This document shows, piece after piece, positions 34,101 to 45,269 of a stretch of DNA of 64,000 nucleotides. Under the pieces are notes generated by a model, which worked only from the letters and a program-made list of their open reading frames with translations, ran no database searches and was not told the origin of the DNA. A program made the position numbers and the translations under genes. Source of the stretch: Leptasterias polaris (taxonomy: Eukaryota; Echinodermata; Asteroidea; Forcipulatida; Asteriidae); the NCBI GenBank assembly GCA_037783415.1, contig JAZGTN010000003.1:4068501-4132500 (forward strand), written 5' to 3'. The first letter of the stretch is position 1, and each line of letters opens with the position of its first letter.

Positions 34101-35523
34101 GAAATTTAGAAATGAACACATTTGCTGCTTAAATCAATGAATTTCAAACGGTTTGAAAAATACTGCATTTAAGAGGAGTCAAAAAGCCACGTTATAACTT
34201 GTGACCAAATCATTAGTTAATATTACTAAATACTATATTCCCGGTCAATGTCAGCAAAAATTAATTCAGTTTCATAAACACGCATTCACATTCAGACTTA
34301 TTTCCTTATGTCATTCAAATCAAGTTTCTTTTTAAGGCCACTATTGCATTCAATTTTGTTTTCGTGCACACATGATTTTGTTCTTCTCAATCAAGTTTGT
34401 TTAGAACTGCGGATTGCCATTTCATTCATAATTGACAATCAAGACAACATTTTGACCATTCTTCAGTTGAAATTCTACTATGAACCTGAATGGTTTACCA
34501 GCCCCCCTCCTGCTGGCTTTTGCAAAATTAAATTTTGAATGATTCTGGGTTAAACTGGTTAAACTGTTGAAATTGAGTTACTCCTTTTGACTGTTGAATG
34601 CCGGTGCAACGGAGCACACCTTGTCAAATGAAATTGAATGAGCCAGGTGTAAAATTGAATGAATTTTTGTTTAAATTGGCCGGGAAAACATATATTATTT
34701 TGTTCTTTTTTTAGGCAAACAAATGTATAAGGATCATGGAAGAAAACTTCAAACACAAACAACATCAGCATGTGAAAGTAGAAGCAGCAACAACAAACAG
34801 TGAATTTAAGACCACTCATGAGAGCTGCTTAAGCAGAAAATATTGCTTGAACAGTTAACGCCAGGTATTTTCAATTTTTTTCTCTTTCCAGCCTGACGGG
34901 ATTATTTAAGCAAAACTGCCAGAATCATTTTTCTTTGAGAGTACCACCAGTGCAAAGAGTCACTCTATGACTTAACAAAGCCAAGTGAACAAAGATTCTG
35001 TTTGAAACCCCGGTTTTTGTTGTTTGTTGTTTACTTTAGCAAAACTGCCAGAATCATTTTTCTTTGAGAGTACCGCCAGCTCAAAGAAACCATGACTTAA
35101 CAAAGCCAAGTGAACTAAGATTCTGTTTGAAGCACTGGGATATATTGTTTTCTTTAAAAAAAAATCCATAGTCACGCACACAGCCGCAGTGTGAATTGAA
35201 AAACCTCAGCAGTGAGACACGGCCCCCAATTTGGCCCATAACAGCAATCGAGGCTGGAATAGGGAAATACAACTGTGGAAGCTTCTGGATGGCACATAAT
35301 CCTCTCTTGCAACAAAAGGACAAAGGCCTAAAATAAGGATTACACAATGACTCCAGTACACAAAGGCAGAATTTTACCCTTTTTTTCACTGCCAACTGTC
35401 CTCTTTGTGTGGCTGAAACAAAGCCTTGCCTTGCAAGCTCTGACCACACTCAGTGGTGCAAAGTGTGCGGCCTTTGTTTCGGTCATCAGAGATGACAAGA
35501 TGTATACAAAATTCACATAACCA
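34101..35523. other. Intergenic, no gene recognised
   Basis: Contains a local duplication: GCAAAACTGCCAGAATCATT followed by TTTCTTTGAGAGTACC occurs at about 34911 and 35039, with CTTAACAAAGCCAAGTGAAC after each copy (period about 128). Confidence 0.5.
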
Positions 35524-35716
35524 GGGCCCAATTTCATAGAGCTGCTTAAGCACAAAAAGTAGCTAAGCACAACAATATTTTGCTTACCAGAATAAGGTTA
35601 CCAGCCAAACTACCTTGTCACATGTACAATTTTTGACTGGTATCCTGCTCATTTCTGCTTAGCAGACAATCGTTAAGCAATATTTTCTGCTTAAGCAGCT
35701 CTATGAAATTGGGCCC
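35524..35716. repeat. GGGCCC hairpin family, best-preserved copy, 193 bp
   Basis: Starts GGGCCCAATTTCATAGAGCT and ends AGCTCTATGAAATTGGGCCC, perfectly complementary; a second inner pair (GCTTAAGC) is also present. A partial inverted copy follows at 35781-35893. Confidence 0.92.
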
Positions 35717-36181
35717 TGAACTCTAGCTGGGAAAATATTAGCGTGTTTACATGACGTCCGGTGTCATCCAGTCAAACATTTTATGCTAAGCAGAAATAAG
35801 CAGGAGATATCTGTCACAGATGGTACATATGTGACATGGTACTCTGGCTTGTTACCTCATTCTGGTAATCAACATTCTATTGTGCTTAGCTACTTGCTGT
35901 GCATGTTGAGTTGTTGACACACTCTAAGTTGATGCTATTGCAGTATAGATCACCTCAGAAAATGCGGACTCACAGGGAAGGAAGGGGGGGAACCTCAACT
36001 CAGCATTGGTTTTTAGGGTTCCAAACACTTGCCACCATTCAGTACTTACATGTATTAGGCCCTATCCATTGTTTCACAGATTTGCGTTGCCTTGTGTGAA
36101 GCATGTTTTAAAGCACCGCCCTGCCCAGATCCTGCATTAATTGCCCAGGCAATTCACGGTGCCAGGTTGGACTAATAACTA

Positions 36182-36447
36182 TCATAATTGAGCCTGCTCG
36201 ATAGTGTCCAAAAACTCCAGACAGTCAGGGTTTAAGAAAAAATAATCATTGTTCTTGGAGCTCACACTGGTCAAAATTTTGCATTCTTGAGGCAAAATGG
36301 AAGGACAAGATAAAGTTGAGTGTTTCGAAGGAGCTTCCACAGTCTTTGCAACTGCCCTGTACTTTAGATCCTGGCCCTCAATGATCTCCTCTACCTCTGT
36401 GACCTTGACGAGAGTCACGCTGGTGGCAAGCCTATGTGGGCCGAAAC
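36182..36447 (-). CDS. SMARCB1-like exon 3 with novel tail
   Basis: Acceptor TTATTTTAG as in the parent. [20 protein letters not shown] through KYRAVA is homologous; KTVEAPSKH... to EQAQL is not. The breakpoint lies right after GTTGCAA. Confidence 0.6.
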
Positions 36448-38798
36448 CTAAAATAAAAACAAAATTGCAAAATTATTTTCTACCTCAGTGGCGAGTATGG
36501 AAGGTGGATGCATTATCGTGAGTAAGAATGAAAACAGCAAAAGTATCAAATTACCAAATTATTGGAAACATGAACATTGGGTTGATCCAATCCTGCACAT
36601 GACCCCTTACTTTAACGATCCAGTCTAGGTCAAACACTGTGCTGCCTCTTCAATTAGGCCTTGAATTACACGGAGGCCATGGCCTGGGTTGCTCTGGTCT
36701 TGGTGCTCCTTCAAAAGTTTTCCATTGACTTTCATATTTCTATAATGGAAGAGCCCTGTACAATTAATGCACAATGGCCTTGACCTCTTGAAGATGAAAT
36801 TCAAGGCCTGTTCAATCCTAGACACATGTAAAGCTTAACCATTGTCAATAGACCCTTCCCATGAAATATGCTAATTATTACATTCACGCGTGCGTACAGA
36901 CACTATTGGTTGGCAAACACCATAGAGATGTGCACTAAGCAGACGCACAAACGCGTCTGCGTCACGCCACCATCATCATCCCTATACAAAAAGATGCAAT
37001 GTTCCATCATATTGCCAACCAAAGTGTTAGTGCGCACGCGTGATGTGCAATTAACATATTTCGTGGGAAGGGTCTAGTGACAACTATACACAATGTACTC
37101 TTCCTCATCATTGTATTACATTAACCCTCCTACTGTTCGCAACATTTTCAAGTGAGTTGACCAACCATTTGAAACCATTCAACTGCCAAGTTGTGTATGG
37201 TGGCACAACTGTGCACAGAACTAACTGTGTACTGTGTACATGCATTCCCTCATGGTATCATATTGCAAGGCTGGCATAGCTTATCTATCATTCAAAACCA
37301 CAGTGAATGGTATTGAATGGTCAGACAGCAAGAGGGTTAATTTACTTGATTACTATGAAAGTATTTTGTGACTAAGATTCAAAACAATTATTTGAGTGGT
37401 TACAAATGGTAATCATTTCTAGGTCACCTACGTTCTCCTATTGTGACTATTTTCTTGCGTTCTTCATCTGTTGCCCACTTTCTCCAAAGTGACGGATACT
37501 TCTTGTAGAGAGCGCCACGGAACAAGCGTAGATAATATCCAACCTGTAAACCAAAATCGAATTGTAGTAAGTTTTTTTAAACTGTTTACTCCACCACTGA
37601 ACACGTTTGGTAATTACTCAAAATATATATTAGCATAAAAACTTACTTGGTAACCAGCAACGGAGAGCTGTTGATAGTATAAAACATTGTGAGAAACCAC
37701 TCCCTCTGAAGTAACGTAGTTTTTGAGAAAGAGGTAACTTCTCACTAAAATAATAAAAGACTTCATGCATGAAGCCTTTTATTAGCATCTGAAAGCACAC
37801 AAAATTGTGCAACAAGGGTGTTTTTTTGTTTTTTTTCTTCTTGCAACTTTGATGACCGATTCAGCCCAAATTTTCACAGGTTTGTTATTTTATGCATATG
37901 TTTGGATACACCGAGTGACAATACTGGTCTTTGATATTTACCAAACATGTTCAGTGCCTTTAAATGGATTTATAACCTTTTCTTTTTCTGATTTATGGCT
38001 CCCAAGGGGTTTTCTTTAAGGGAAACTATAGGCAGAAATTCATAAAGGGTCCAAGTGCTGAACATGTCCTAGGGAAATCTGCCCCCCTGAGATTCTGTCC
38101 CCCACAGGGAAATTAACATGGGCTGAAGGAGGTTGATTCAAAAGAGGGCGCTATCAGAAGAAGTTTGTAGTTGTACACAGTTCGCCATGTGGGGGGCTGG
38201 GGGGGGGGGGGTTCTATGGGGGGGGGGGGGGTTCTATGGGGGGGGGGGGGGTTCTATGGGGGGGGGGGGGCACACAGAATCTCCTGCCACACCAGCACAA
38301 TATACAATGCCTTTTAAAAGTTATTCACAAGTAAAAATGGCCCTTTGAATAAAAAGCTTTTTGCTGTGCTGTGTAAGAATATGTGCTTCACGCTTGGTTG
38401 GTAAAATCATGGAGGTAGGAATAGATAATGCAGTGACCAGTGTTTGTTTACGTCAAAACAATTCGGTAACTGTAACGAGAGTTGTTCACAATGGAAAAAG
38501 ATACTTAAAATAATGAAATATGTCAGCATAATTTGTTTTTCAATCAAAATTTATGACCATGGCATATAGACTAAAGAGAACAAATTGGTGTGTAATAATA
38601 TTTGTTTGCCTTGATTTGCCGGAAAACCGGACAGGGGAGGATACATACTGTGCCATTATTTTGTATGAATTGATCTGAAATATAATTTACCTCAGAACCA
38701 ATCATGAACTTGTCTCCACCTTCTTCGAATTGAAAAACATCTGGTTTTTTGCCGTAAGTTTGCAAAGGAACGGGGACTTTCCCACCGACGGCTGCCAT
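36182..38798 (-). CDS. SMARCB1-like truncated duplicate, 3 exons, 161 aa open frame
   Basis: A partial tandem copy of SMARCB1 covering the promoter block and exons 1, 2 and the first part of 3, with introns still alignable. Exons 38691-38798, 37432-37543 and 36182-36447 keep length, phase and splice sites. Exons 1 and 2 differ from the parent at 5 of 36 and about 5 of 37 residues, with no stop or frameshift. In exon 3, similarity stops after KYRAVA; the frame then runs through about 55 unrelated residues to a TGA (36182-36184). Product: the N-terminal winged-helix region only, without SNF5 repeats or the C-terminal basic helix. It could be a free N-terminal domain, a transcribed pseudogene, or continue through an unseen splice. 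The exon 2 donor GTAGGT is weaker than the parental GTAAGT. Confidence 0.65.
36655..36830. repeat. Dispersed repeat, GGCCTTGAATT family
   Basis: Counterpart of 28405-28600 in the duplicated intron. Confidence 0.7.
36849..37076. repeat. MITE-like element, 228 bp
   Basis: Ends TAGACCCTTCCCATGAAATA and TATTTCGTGGGAAGGGTCTA are complementary, with further pairing inside (TTGGTTGGCAA / TTGCCAACCAA). It is absent from the parental intron, so it was inserted after the duplication or lost there. Confidence 0.85.
37124..37339. repeat. Inverted-repeat element, TTAACCCTC-ended
   Basis: Ends TTAACCCTCCT and AGAGGGTTAA. The interior TGGTGGCACAACTGTGCACA also occurs inverted at 17130-17266. Confidence 0.65.
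37432..37543 (-). CDS. SMARCB1-like exon 2
   Basis: 112 nt, same phases as the parent exon. Encodes [20 protein letters not shown] then [17 protein letters not shown]. Donor GTAGGT. Confidence 0.75.
37594..37959. repeat. TTAA-target element copy in duplicate intron 1
   Basis: The right end GTTCAGTGCCT is followed by TTAA; the left end has lost its first bases (starts CACTGAACACG). Absent at the matching place in the parent. Confidence 0.88.
38085..38285. repeat. Foldback element with G-rich tandem expansion
   Basis: CTGAGATTCTGTCCCC at about 38089 faces the CAGAATCTC at 38276. Between them lies a copy of the 9645-9775 repeat, expanded into four runs of about 10-15 G separated by GTTCTAT (38190-38270). 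Confidence 0.75.
38691..38798 (-). CDS. SMARCB1-like exon 1
   Basis: 108 nt, ATG to a GTAAAT donor, phase 0. Encodes [20 protein letters not shown] then [16 protein letters not shown]. Confidence 0.78.
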
Positions 38799-39311
38799 TT
38801 TTTTGCGTTTGTGGGCGCACCCCTCTAAATAATCTCCCATAGGAACCAATGCTAAATGATAATTATTCAAAAATACTCAAAAAATCGTGTAAGTCTCTCA
38901 GCCTCTTGAAAACCAATCAGACATATTTCCGGACAACTAAACTTCAGAATTCTTTTCAATTTTTGGCAGGTCAGCCGTTTGGAATTTTTGCTAACTACCC
39001 CAGAAGAAAAAAACACGATTTTTTTTTTTTTTCCAAAACCGACTTGCTGCCAGTTTTCGTGAAGCACTTCTCCACTTCCCCGGTCAAATAGGGCCAACTT
39101 TAACGCCTAAATTTATCAAGTCTCCTCAAAAGTTGAAGCACAGAACCCCCAGGTTGTGATAGATTTTTATATTTACACAATCTATTAATTGCATGACCCC
39201 CAAAACGTTATAATTAAAAATAAGTTGTGGGTTTACAAATTATGATAAGTAGCTTGGCGCATTAATTCTGGCTTATTTAGTGTGGTGCACCCTTGTTAAC
39301 AAAATGCAGTT

Positions 39312-39336
39312 GGACGCCCTCTCGTGAAATATATAA
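39312..39336 (-). promoter_or_regulatory. Promoter block of the SMARCB1 duplicate
   Basis: Same sequence as 31559-31582, but here 514 bp before the ATG instead of 65. About 450 bp of unrelated DNA (about 38830-39300) separates them. Confidence 0.4.
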
Positions 39337-39399
39337 ACTGGGGAGCGGGGTGGGGACTAACCTGGGAAAAAGTGGGGGAGGGATCAACCAACTTTTAAT

Positions 39400-41456
39400 T
39401 TGCCAGCCCAGCTCAGTTTTCAAAATATATCACATTTTATCCTTCAATGATAAAATGCTTTATACACAGGGCGAACGGGTGTCTGTTGCTAGCTCCCCCA
39501 CACGGTACGGTACGTGTGCTGCCCCAGTGCGGTTAAAATTGTACAAGCCTAAGGGGTATGTCCCGTATGTTCCGTGGGCAAATTGTTTACGTTGCTTACT
39601 ATTAATTACAAGTATTGTGGGTCAGACTATCCAATTTAAGAGCAATCATAAACCAAAGACAAGAAGAATGTTAATGGGCTTTTTACCTAGGTGATGACAT
39701 GGGGTAGGAAGGACAAGGTAATACACTTGGAAACTTCAACGGGGGGGGGGGGGGGGGGGGGGGGGGGGGAATTAATGAGTTGAGGAAGAGGTCGCGCGAT
39801 GTGCAATGGATTAATAACATTAATTATGCATAATTTTTAATAAACCAGCTAGCCTAGTATTTATTTTATTTGTTGTACAGCATATTTTTTTGCAGCAGCA
39901 ACAAACAGTGGATTTTTAACAACAACAAAAGGCTGAAGCGTTTCTAGTCTTGTGGATTATTCTTTTATTTTGTCGCACACGTTCCAAACAAAGTTTATTA
40001 ATACTCTGGTCGTCTGCATGAGGTCAAAGTTCAAAGTTCAAAACTCAGCTGCAGTACCATGCCCACCGCCTACCTCTGAAAACAACAAAACACGATGAGC
40101 AGGGTTTTTAAAACCAGGAAGAAATTACAATAATACAATACAACCAATATAAACTTTCAATCCAGTATAAAGAATATACCTGCACCAGGAAACTGTGACA
40201 CAGGTAAATGCTTTTATGTCATTGATCACTCCACCAGGAAATGCTGACACGACGAACGAAGAACCTCGATCCTCCTCCCTTGCCTCATCATTCAGTCGGG
40301 CTTAGTTGTTAGTGTGTCTTGATTCTTGAATGTGTTATGAATGAAGCATGTTTTAGTAGCCCTTTCCGATAAACCATGGAGGTAGAAACCTCCATGGATA
40401 AACAGTGCCAATCCACTTCAAGGGTAGGACGCGTGGATTATGGGCTAGTTTTGAAGCAAAGCCCATCTCGGATTCGACATAAATTGCATTTTGTGTGTGC
40501 AGTGTCCAGTGACTGGCACCAGTGCACTGAGCGTACCACACGGTGCTTAACCGTACCAATTACCAAGGAACAATGTTACTGTTTAGACCCTTTTACAAAT
40601 AATACAAGAACACCACAGTTACAAATTATTTTATAATGGTGTTTACAAAAAACAAAACACACATACACGCACACACACACACAAAAGGAAAGAACAACAT
40701 TAATCTTATTATAAATGTAGTGCAGTGGAGGTTAATCAAAGTCGACTCCACACTGGTTAAAATCTGCCTTTCTCGTGTCAAGGACCATACAGGCTGAATG
40801 AAGAGTTTTGGGTTGGCACCATTCCTTGAAAAGTCTTTTTATTCTAAAGTAGTCATTATATGTTTAATGTGTGTTGTGATGTTTAGCCTTCGAGAAAGAC
40901 TCTGCAAAGGTCAAAACGTCAGGCCATTAACTAGTTTTTCTATAATATTTTTAGTTAAAACTTGTTGGATTTAAACTTTTATTGTAAATTGTATTGTTTG
41001 TTAATGTTAGAGTTCAGACCAAGAAATTCATTGACAGACAGGTTGCTTTTTTAAACAGATTTTTTAGTAAACAAAAAACGACATGAAAACATTTGTGTAA
41101 TCCACATTGCACAGAAAAAGTTATAGCTCGCAAACTGTTTGTGAATGGCAGATGGTGAAATAATATTGGGTACCAACAAGAATAACTAATTTGTGTCATT
41201 TTAACTAACTTTCAGTATCAGTATCACGTATCAGTAATTGTTGACAATTTGTTGTTGGTTTGATATCTTAAATGAAAGTGTGTTTACTTCCTTAATTAAA
41301 TTTGATATCTTAAATGAAAGTGTGTTACTTCCTTAATTAAATGAAAATATCTAACTACAATACAAAGTTTTAAAACATAATTTAGCAAACAATGTTTAAT
41401 TATTCAATTTACTATGCATTATTTAAATATTTTACGTAATATTAATATTGTATTAC
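39400..41456. other. Intergenic: poly-G tract, mini-foldback, microsatellite
   Basis: An uninterrupted G tract lies at 39740-39769. CCATGGAGGTAGAAACCTCC then ATGG at 40375-40398 is a mini-foldback. (CA)n lies at about 40665. A piece (TTCGAGAAAGACTCTGCAAA, AACGTCAGGCCATTAAC) at 40888-40930 matches the 58.1-kb hairpin. A 42-bp block at 41260-41340 is duplicated. No gene seen. Confidence 0.5.
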
Positions 41457-42820
41457 TGTTGGGCGCAAACTTCAATCCTCGCGCAAACTTCAGCCTCCAC
41501 TGAGCGCGCAAACTTGATGGCGCAAACTAAATTTGCGTGCGCAGGTTTAAGCCTGCGCACCAGATATTCCACGCAAATTTCAGGCCCTGCGCAAATTTGG
41601 TGCTGTCAGTTCATGTCAGCCTCGCTACCATGGGCAGCGCGCCGTAACGCCCGCTAACTCTAACCCCCTGGAAGGGAAACACTAAAAATCAACGCTGATT
41701 GGCTTACCAAAAGTGACTGCTATGCGTGAATGCATGTTAAAAACTTTCGATCGCCCCTAGGCGCCTGTCGGGCGCTTAGTACGCGCGTGTAAAAATGCAC
41801 GTATTTCGACGCAATACATTTCAAATGAATCATGTTTTTATATGGGCACCCTAAACTGCATACAGTTAAATGTATCACAAGATTGAAAAAGAATGAGAGG
41901 GGGGCAATTGCTCTATGACTTGTGCGTCCTTTGACAGCGCGCTCTGCGTAGTCTCTAACACAGAATGGATCAACCACAGAGCTAATTAAAATATCCCTTA
42001 TATTTGGATATTTCAAAGTTACACTTCCAGGGGGATATGATCGAGGGATGCATTCTGGGAAAGAAAACAACATGGCACCCGGCGAGATCGTATACCACTG
42101 GGAACGAGGTTGAGTTCATGTCGTCAAAGCAGATCAGCAGTATTAGACTTGACACAGTCTGCTATTGGTATTAACACAACACCAAATGTTCGATTTTACA
42201 AGTCTGGGGGACTGTTTCAATAAACAATAAATGTTGACAGTCAATTTGCCCACATCACTGGATGCTGTGCACCTTTTGTGATGTATAATCAGTTCACAAA
42301 AAGATATAATTTTTAGCTTACCAAAATTTTCTTTAAACCTAGTTATAAACCTAATTTTAATACATTTAAGGGAATGAATACGTCTGGTAATTACTTCAAA
42401 AATTAATTGAGATAGTGCACTGCATGCAGCTGTTGACAGTGATTGTGATGATTTCTTTATTCTTTTTTTCATATTTGGCCATGTCATCAAAAATAAATAA
42501 AAAAATAAAAAATAAAAATAAAAACCGTCCTCCCTTTCCACCCCCCGAAAAAAAAAGACGATCAACAATGTTTTTTGTGGCCTAACATAGCTACAACTAA
42601 CTAACGTTTTTTGCCGTTGAATCTGCAGCGTGCATGCGATATGCAACGATGCTATCAGGTCATTTTATGCCGTGCAGTTCATGTCGAGCTTGAGAAATGT
42701 AGCGCGCAAACTTCACCCGCACACGAAAAATTTGCCGCACACAAATTTCACTCCCCACAAGCTTGAAGTTTGCGCGGCCCATCTTGAAGCTTGCGCGGGC
42801 GGCTTGTTTGCGCCCCAACA
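41457..42820. mobile_element. 1364-bp non-autonomous DNA element with GCGCAAACT subterminal repeats
   Basis: Ends TGTTGGGCGCAAAC and GTTTGCGCCCCAACA are near-perfect inverted repeats, flanked by the 4-bp duplication TTAC (41453-41456 and 42821-42824). Many copies of GCGCAAACTT lie just inside the left end and the same or inverted just inside the right end, as for transposase-binding subterminal repeats. No transposase frame; a TTAA-family fragment sits inside (about 42368-42460). Confidence 0.8.
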
Positions 42821-43675
42821 TTACTATTTAAAAGAAAAAAGGCGTAAACACTTAACACTGTTACAGGCCCTCATACATGCAATTGCCAGTACCTTACTAT
42901 TTGGTTTATAAAGCTCTTACTTGAGTTTCCAAAACATGCACCGTCATTGACTCTCCTTCCCACGCTTCCACACACCTCATCTGGTGTTCCAGGGTCCAAT
43001 GACTTTGTAATTTTTTGGGGTGGTGGTAGAGTGCTTCTAGGAAATGAACAATTGTTTACACTGAACAGGAAATGTCTAGTTGAATAGAACCCACTTATAC
43101 AGTGGTTTTCACACAATCAATAGCATCAGCGGACCGGGGATCATGATTGCTGGTGGAAGTTCGTTATTGTCAATTGTGATGTTGGGAAAGGGTCACAGTT
43201 CTAATCCAAGAATGTTTGTCATCAACAACAGATTCTGAAAACCAGTCAACTACAGTTTTGACACATTTTTTCTAGATTATGGACAATAAATCCTGTTTGT
43301 TGAAGTAATACATCAGTATTCTATGTATCCATCAGCTGTATCCTGGGTCTCGATTTGACGATTTACTACACGGGTATTCACAGAGATAATTTTTAGGAAG
43401 GCTTCAGACTCAAACAAGTTTTCGTTGTCTTTAGTATACAACAGATTTGTCATTATGAATGGTGATGATAAAATGCCAATGTCGACCATTGATAGCATGG
43501 AGAAGTCGGGTGAGTATTTGCATCTAGGATTGTGTTTCTAACCAGGATGTTGTTATGTACTAGCCAACAGGTGTGTTTTTAGAATATATAAATTTCACGC
43601 TGTGCTTCCATTCTTGAAGGGGTTTCCCTTACTCATGGATGATTTGAAAGCAAGGTTGCCGTAACCCCTCCTCTA

Positions 43676-43982
43676 TAGACCTTTCTTTTGCAACGTCACA
43701 GCCCGAGTTTTTGCCAACCCAGGTTGGAAAAGTATGGAAAGCGATAACTGCAAATCAAAAACTGATTGCCACAGTTTGTAGCAGTGTTACACAAATATTC
43801 AAAAATAGTGTTGAATTTGTTGGAAACAAATCAACCAATCATGGAAGGTATTTCCGTTCATGAATCTTTACAGAAAATGTTGAATTTGGTCACAACATTT
43901 TTTAACACGATTGAATGTTTTGCTAACATTCGGCCGTCCATGCCAACCTGCGCACTTTGTTTATCAACAAAAGAAAGGTCTA
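43676..43982. repeat. Inverted-repeat element, AGACCTTTC-ended family
   Basis: Complete copy with ends TAGACCTTTCTTT and AAAGAAAGGTCTA; inverted relative to 1-252 and 11847-12198 and lacking their internal hairpin. Confidence 0.82.
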
Positions 43983-44126
43983 TATTGATAACTAAATACT
44001 CTAGCCAGTGTAAATTATTGATTGCAGGCCTGAAATTACACAGAGCCCAAGGAGGCTACTCCCTTCGTGGTCCAGGGCTCATGTTCATGGAGCTGAGCTT
44101 TTAAAAACCACAACAAGTTGCTTTAA

Positions 44127-44225
44127 AAGCACAAAACAATGCTTACCAGAATAAGGTTACCAGCCAAAATACACTGTTTGGGACTGGTGTCCTGCTTATT
44201 TTTGCTAAAGAGAAAATTATTAAGC
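44127..44225. repeat. GGGCCC hairpin family, fragment
   Basis: Interior only: AAGCACAAAACAATGCTTAC then CAGAATAAGGTTACCAGCC and GACTGGTGTCCTGCTTAT. Confidence 0.65.
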
Positions 44226-44479
44226 TTGTTAAAAAATTTCCCATAGACTTTTAGATATTCAAATGGAAGTGCCCTTTTCACAATGAAAATTGGCCTTGCC
44301 CTCACAATATGAAATTCCAAAAACAAGCTCACCTTTTCATCTAGAGAAAATAAAAAACAACTGAACCACACTTTCTTAATCTTGAACCAAATTTGATGAC
44401 ATTTTCACACAATGATTTTGTTTTTATTGAAATTTAACAAATATGATAGGAATACACAAACAGGAATGATTCTGCTCGA

Positions 44480-44830
44480 TCTCCAAAAAAGCTTTTGGTA
44501 CTGTTATCATTTGTGTTCAAATTTAAGACCAAGACCATTGGCTCTGTAGACTGGTTTGAAACATATCTCATCAACAGACAACAGTTTGTCAGTGTCAACA
44601 AAGTCCAGTCTAAACCTCTGAATTTGACACAGTGTTCCCATGGAGGTACCTCCATGGCGTTCCACAAGGGAGCCTACTGCCTACCCCCAACTAAGGCCAT
44701 TGTTGTTTTTGTGTGAAGTGAAAATTACTCCTTTATGCTGATGATGACAGTGCCCTCAGTTTCTGTCAAAGACCCTGCTGCTGTTGCTTTAGATAGGTTA
44801 CTTAGAGCTGAATAAGAATCATGTCTCCCA
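44480..44830 (+). mobile_element. Decayed LINE reverse-transcriptase fragment
   Basis: Frames read VDWFETYLINRQQFVSVNKV, then a broken VPQGS box, then LLLYADDDSALS, in the order of RT motifs. A 20-bp palindrome CCATGGAGGTACCTCCATGG interrupts the VPQGS box (44638-44657). Stops and shifts elsewhere; not functional. Confidence 0.75.
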
Positions 44831-45104
44831 AAGTCTACTCTGCAGCAGTAGAATAAATAGCAAGTCAAGTTCTCTAAGAACAAGTCTACACAACTAAAGT
44901 AGATAAATGTTTAGACACGGTGTTACTGCAAACTGAATACTCATTGATACCTCACCATGCAATGCCTCAAAACTAATACAAGAAGCATGTCTTTACACTT
45001 TGGCAAAACCTATGTATATTACATGTTCTTTTTGGTTCAAGGATCAACACTCGGCTACATGTCTATGAAATACCTTTTGGGTTTCATTTGATCTACATCA
45101 GGCC

Positions 45105-45265
45105 TGGAATTTCATCTTTGAGACGGCAAAGTAATTTTCATTCTACAAAGGGCACTTCCATTATAAAATCTTGAAGTCTATGGGAAACTTGTGAAGGGGC
45201 ACCAAGGCCAAGACCTGGGGCAACAGAGGCCATGGTCTCCGTGGCCTCTGTGTAATTCCCTGCAG
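45105..45265. repeat. Dispersed repeat, GGCCTTGAATT family, inverted
   Basis: Contains GGGCACCAAGGCCAAGACCT and GGCCTCTGTGTAATTCC, complementary to the copies at 5.2, 28.5 and 36.7 kb. Further eroded relatives at 44030-44320, 47110-47270 and 53490-53640. Confidence 0.65.
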
Positions 45266-45269
45266 CATC

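Noticed and set aside
39293..39694. 133-aa plus-strand frame
   Set aside because: Overlaps the duplicated SMARCB1 promoter block antisense and has no recognisable domain.
42143..42646. 167-codon minus-strand frame as a gene
   Set aside because: It lies within the 1364-bp repeat element, overlaps a TTAA-family fragment and is low-complexity in part.
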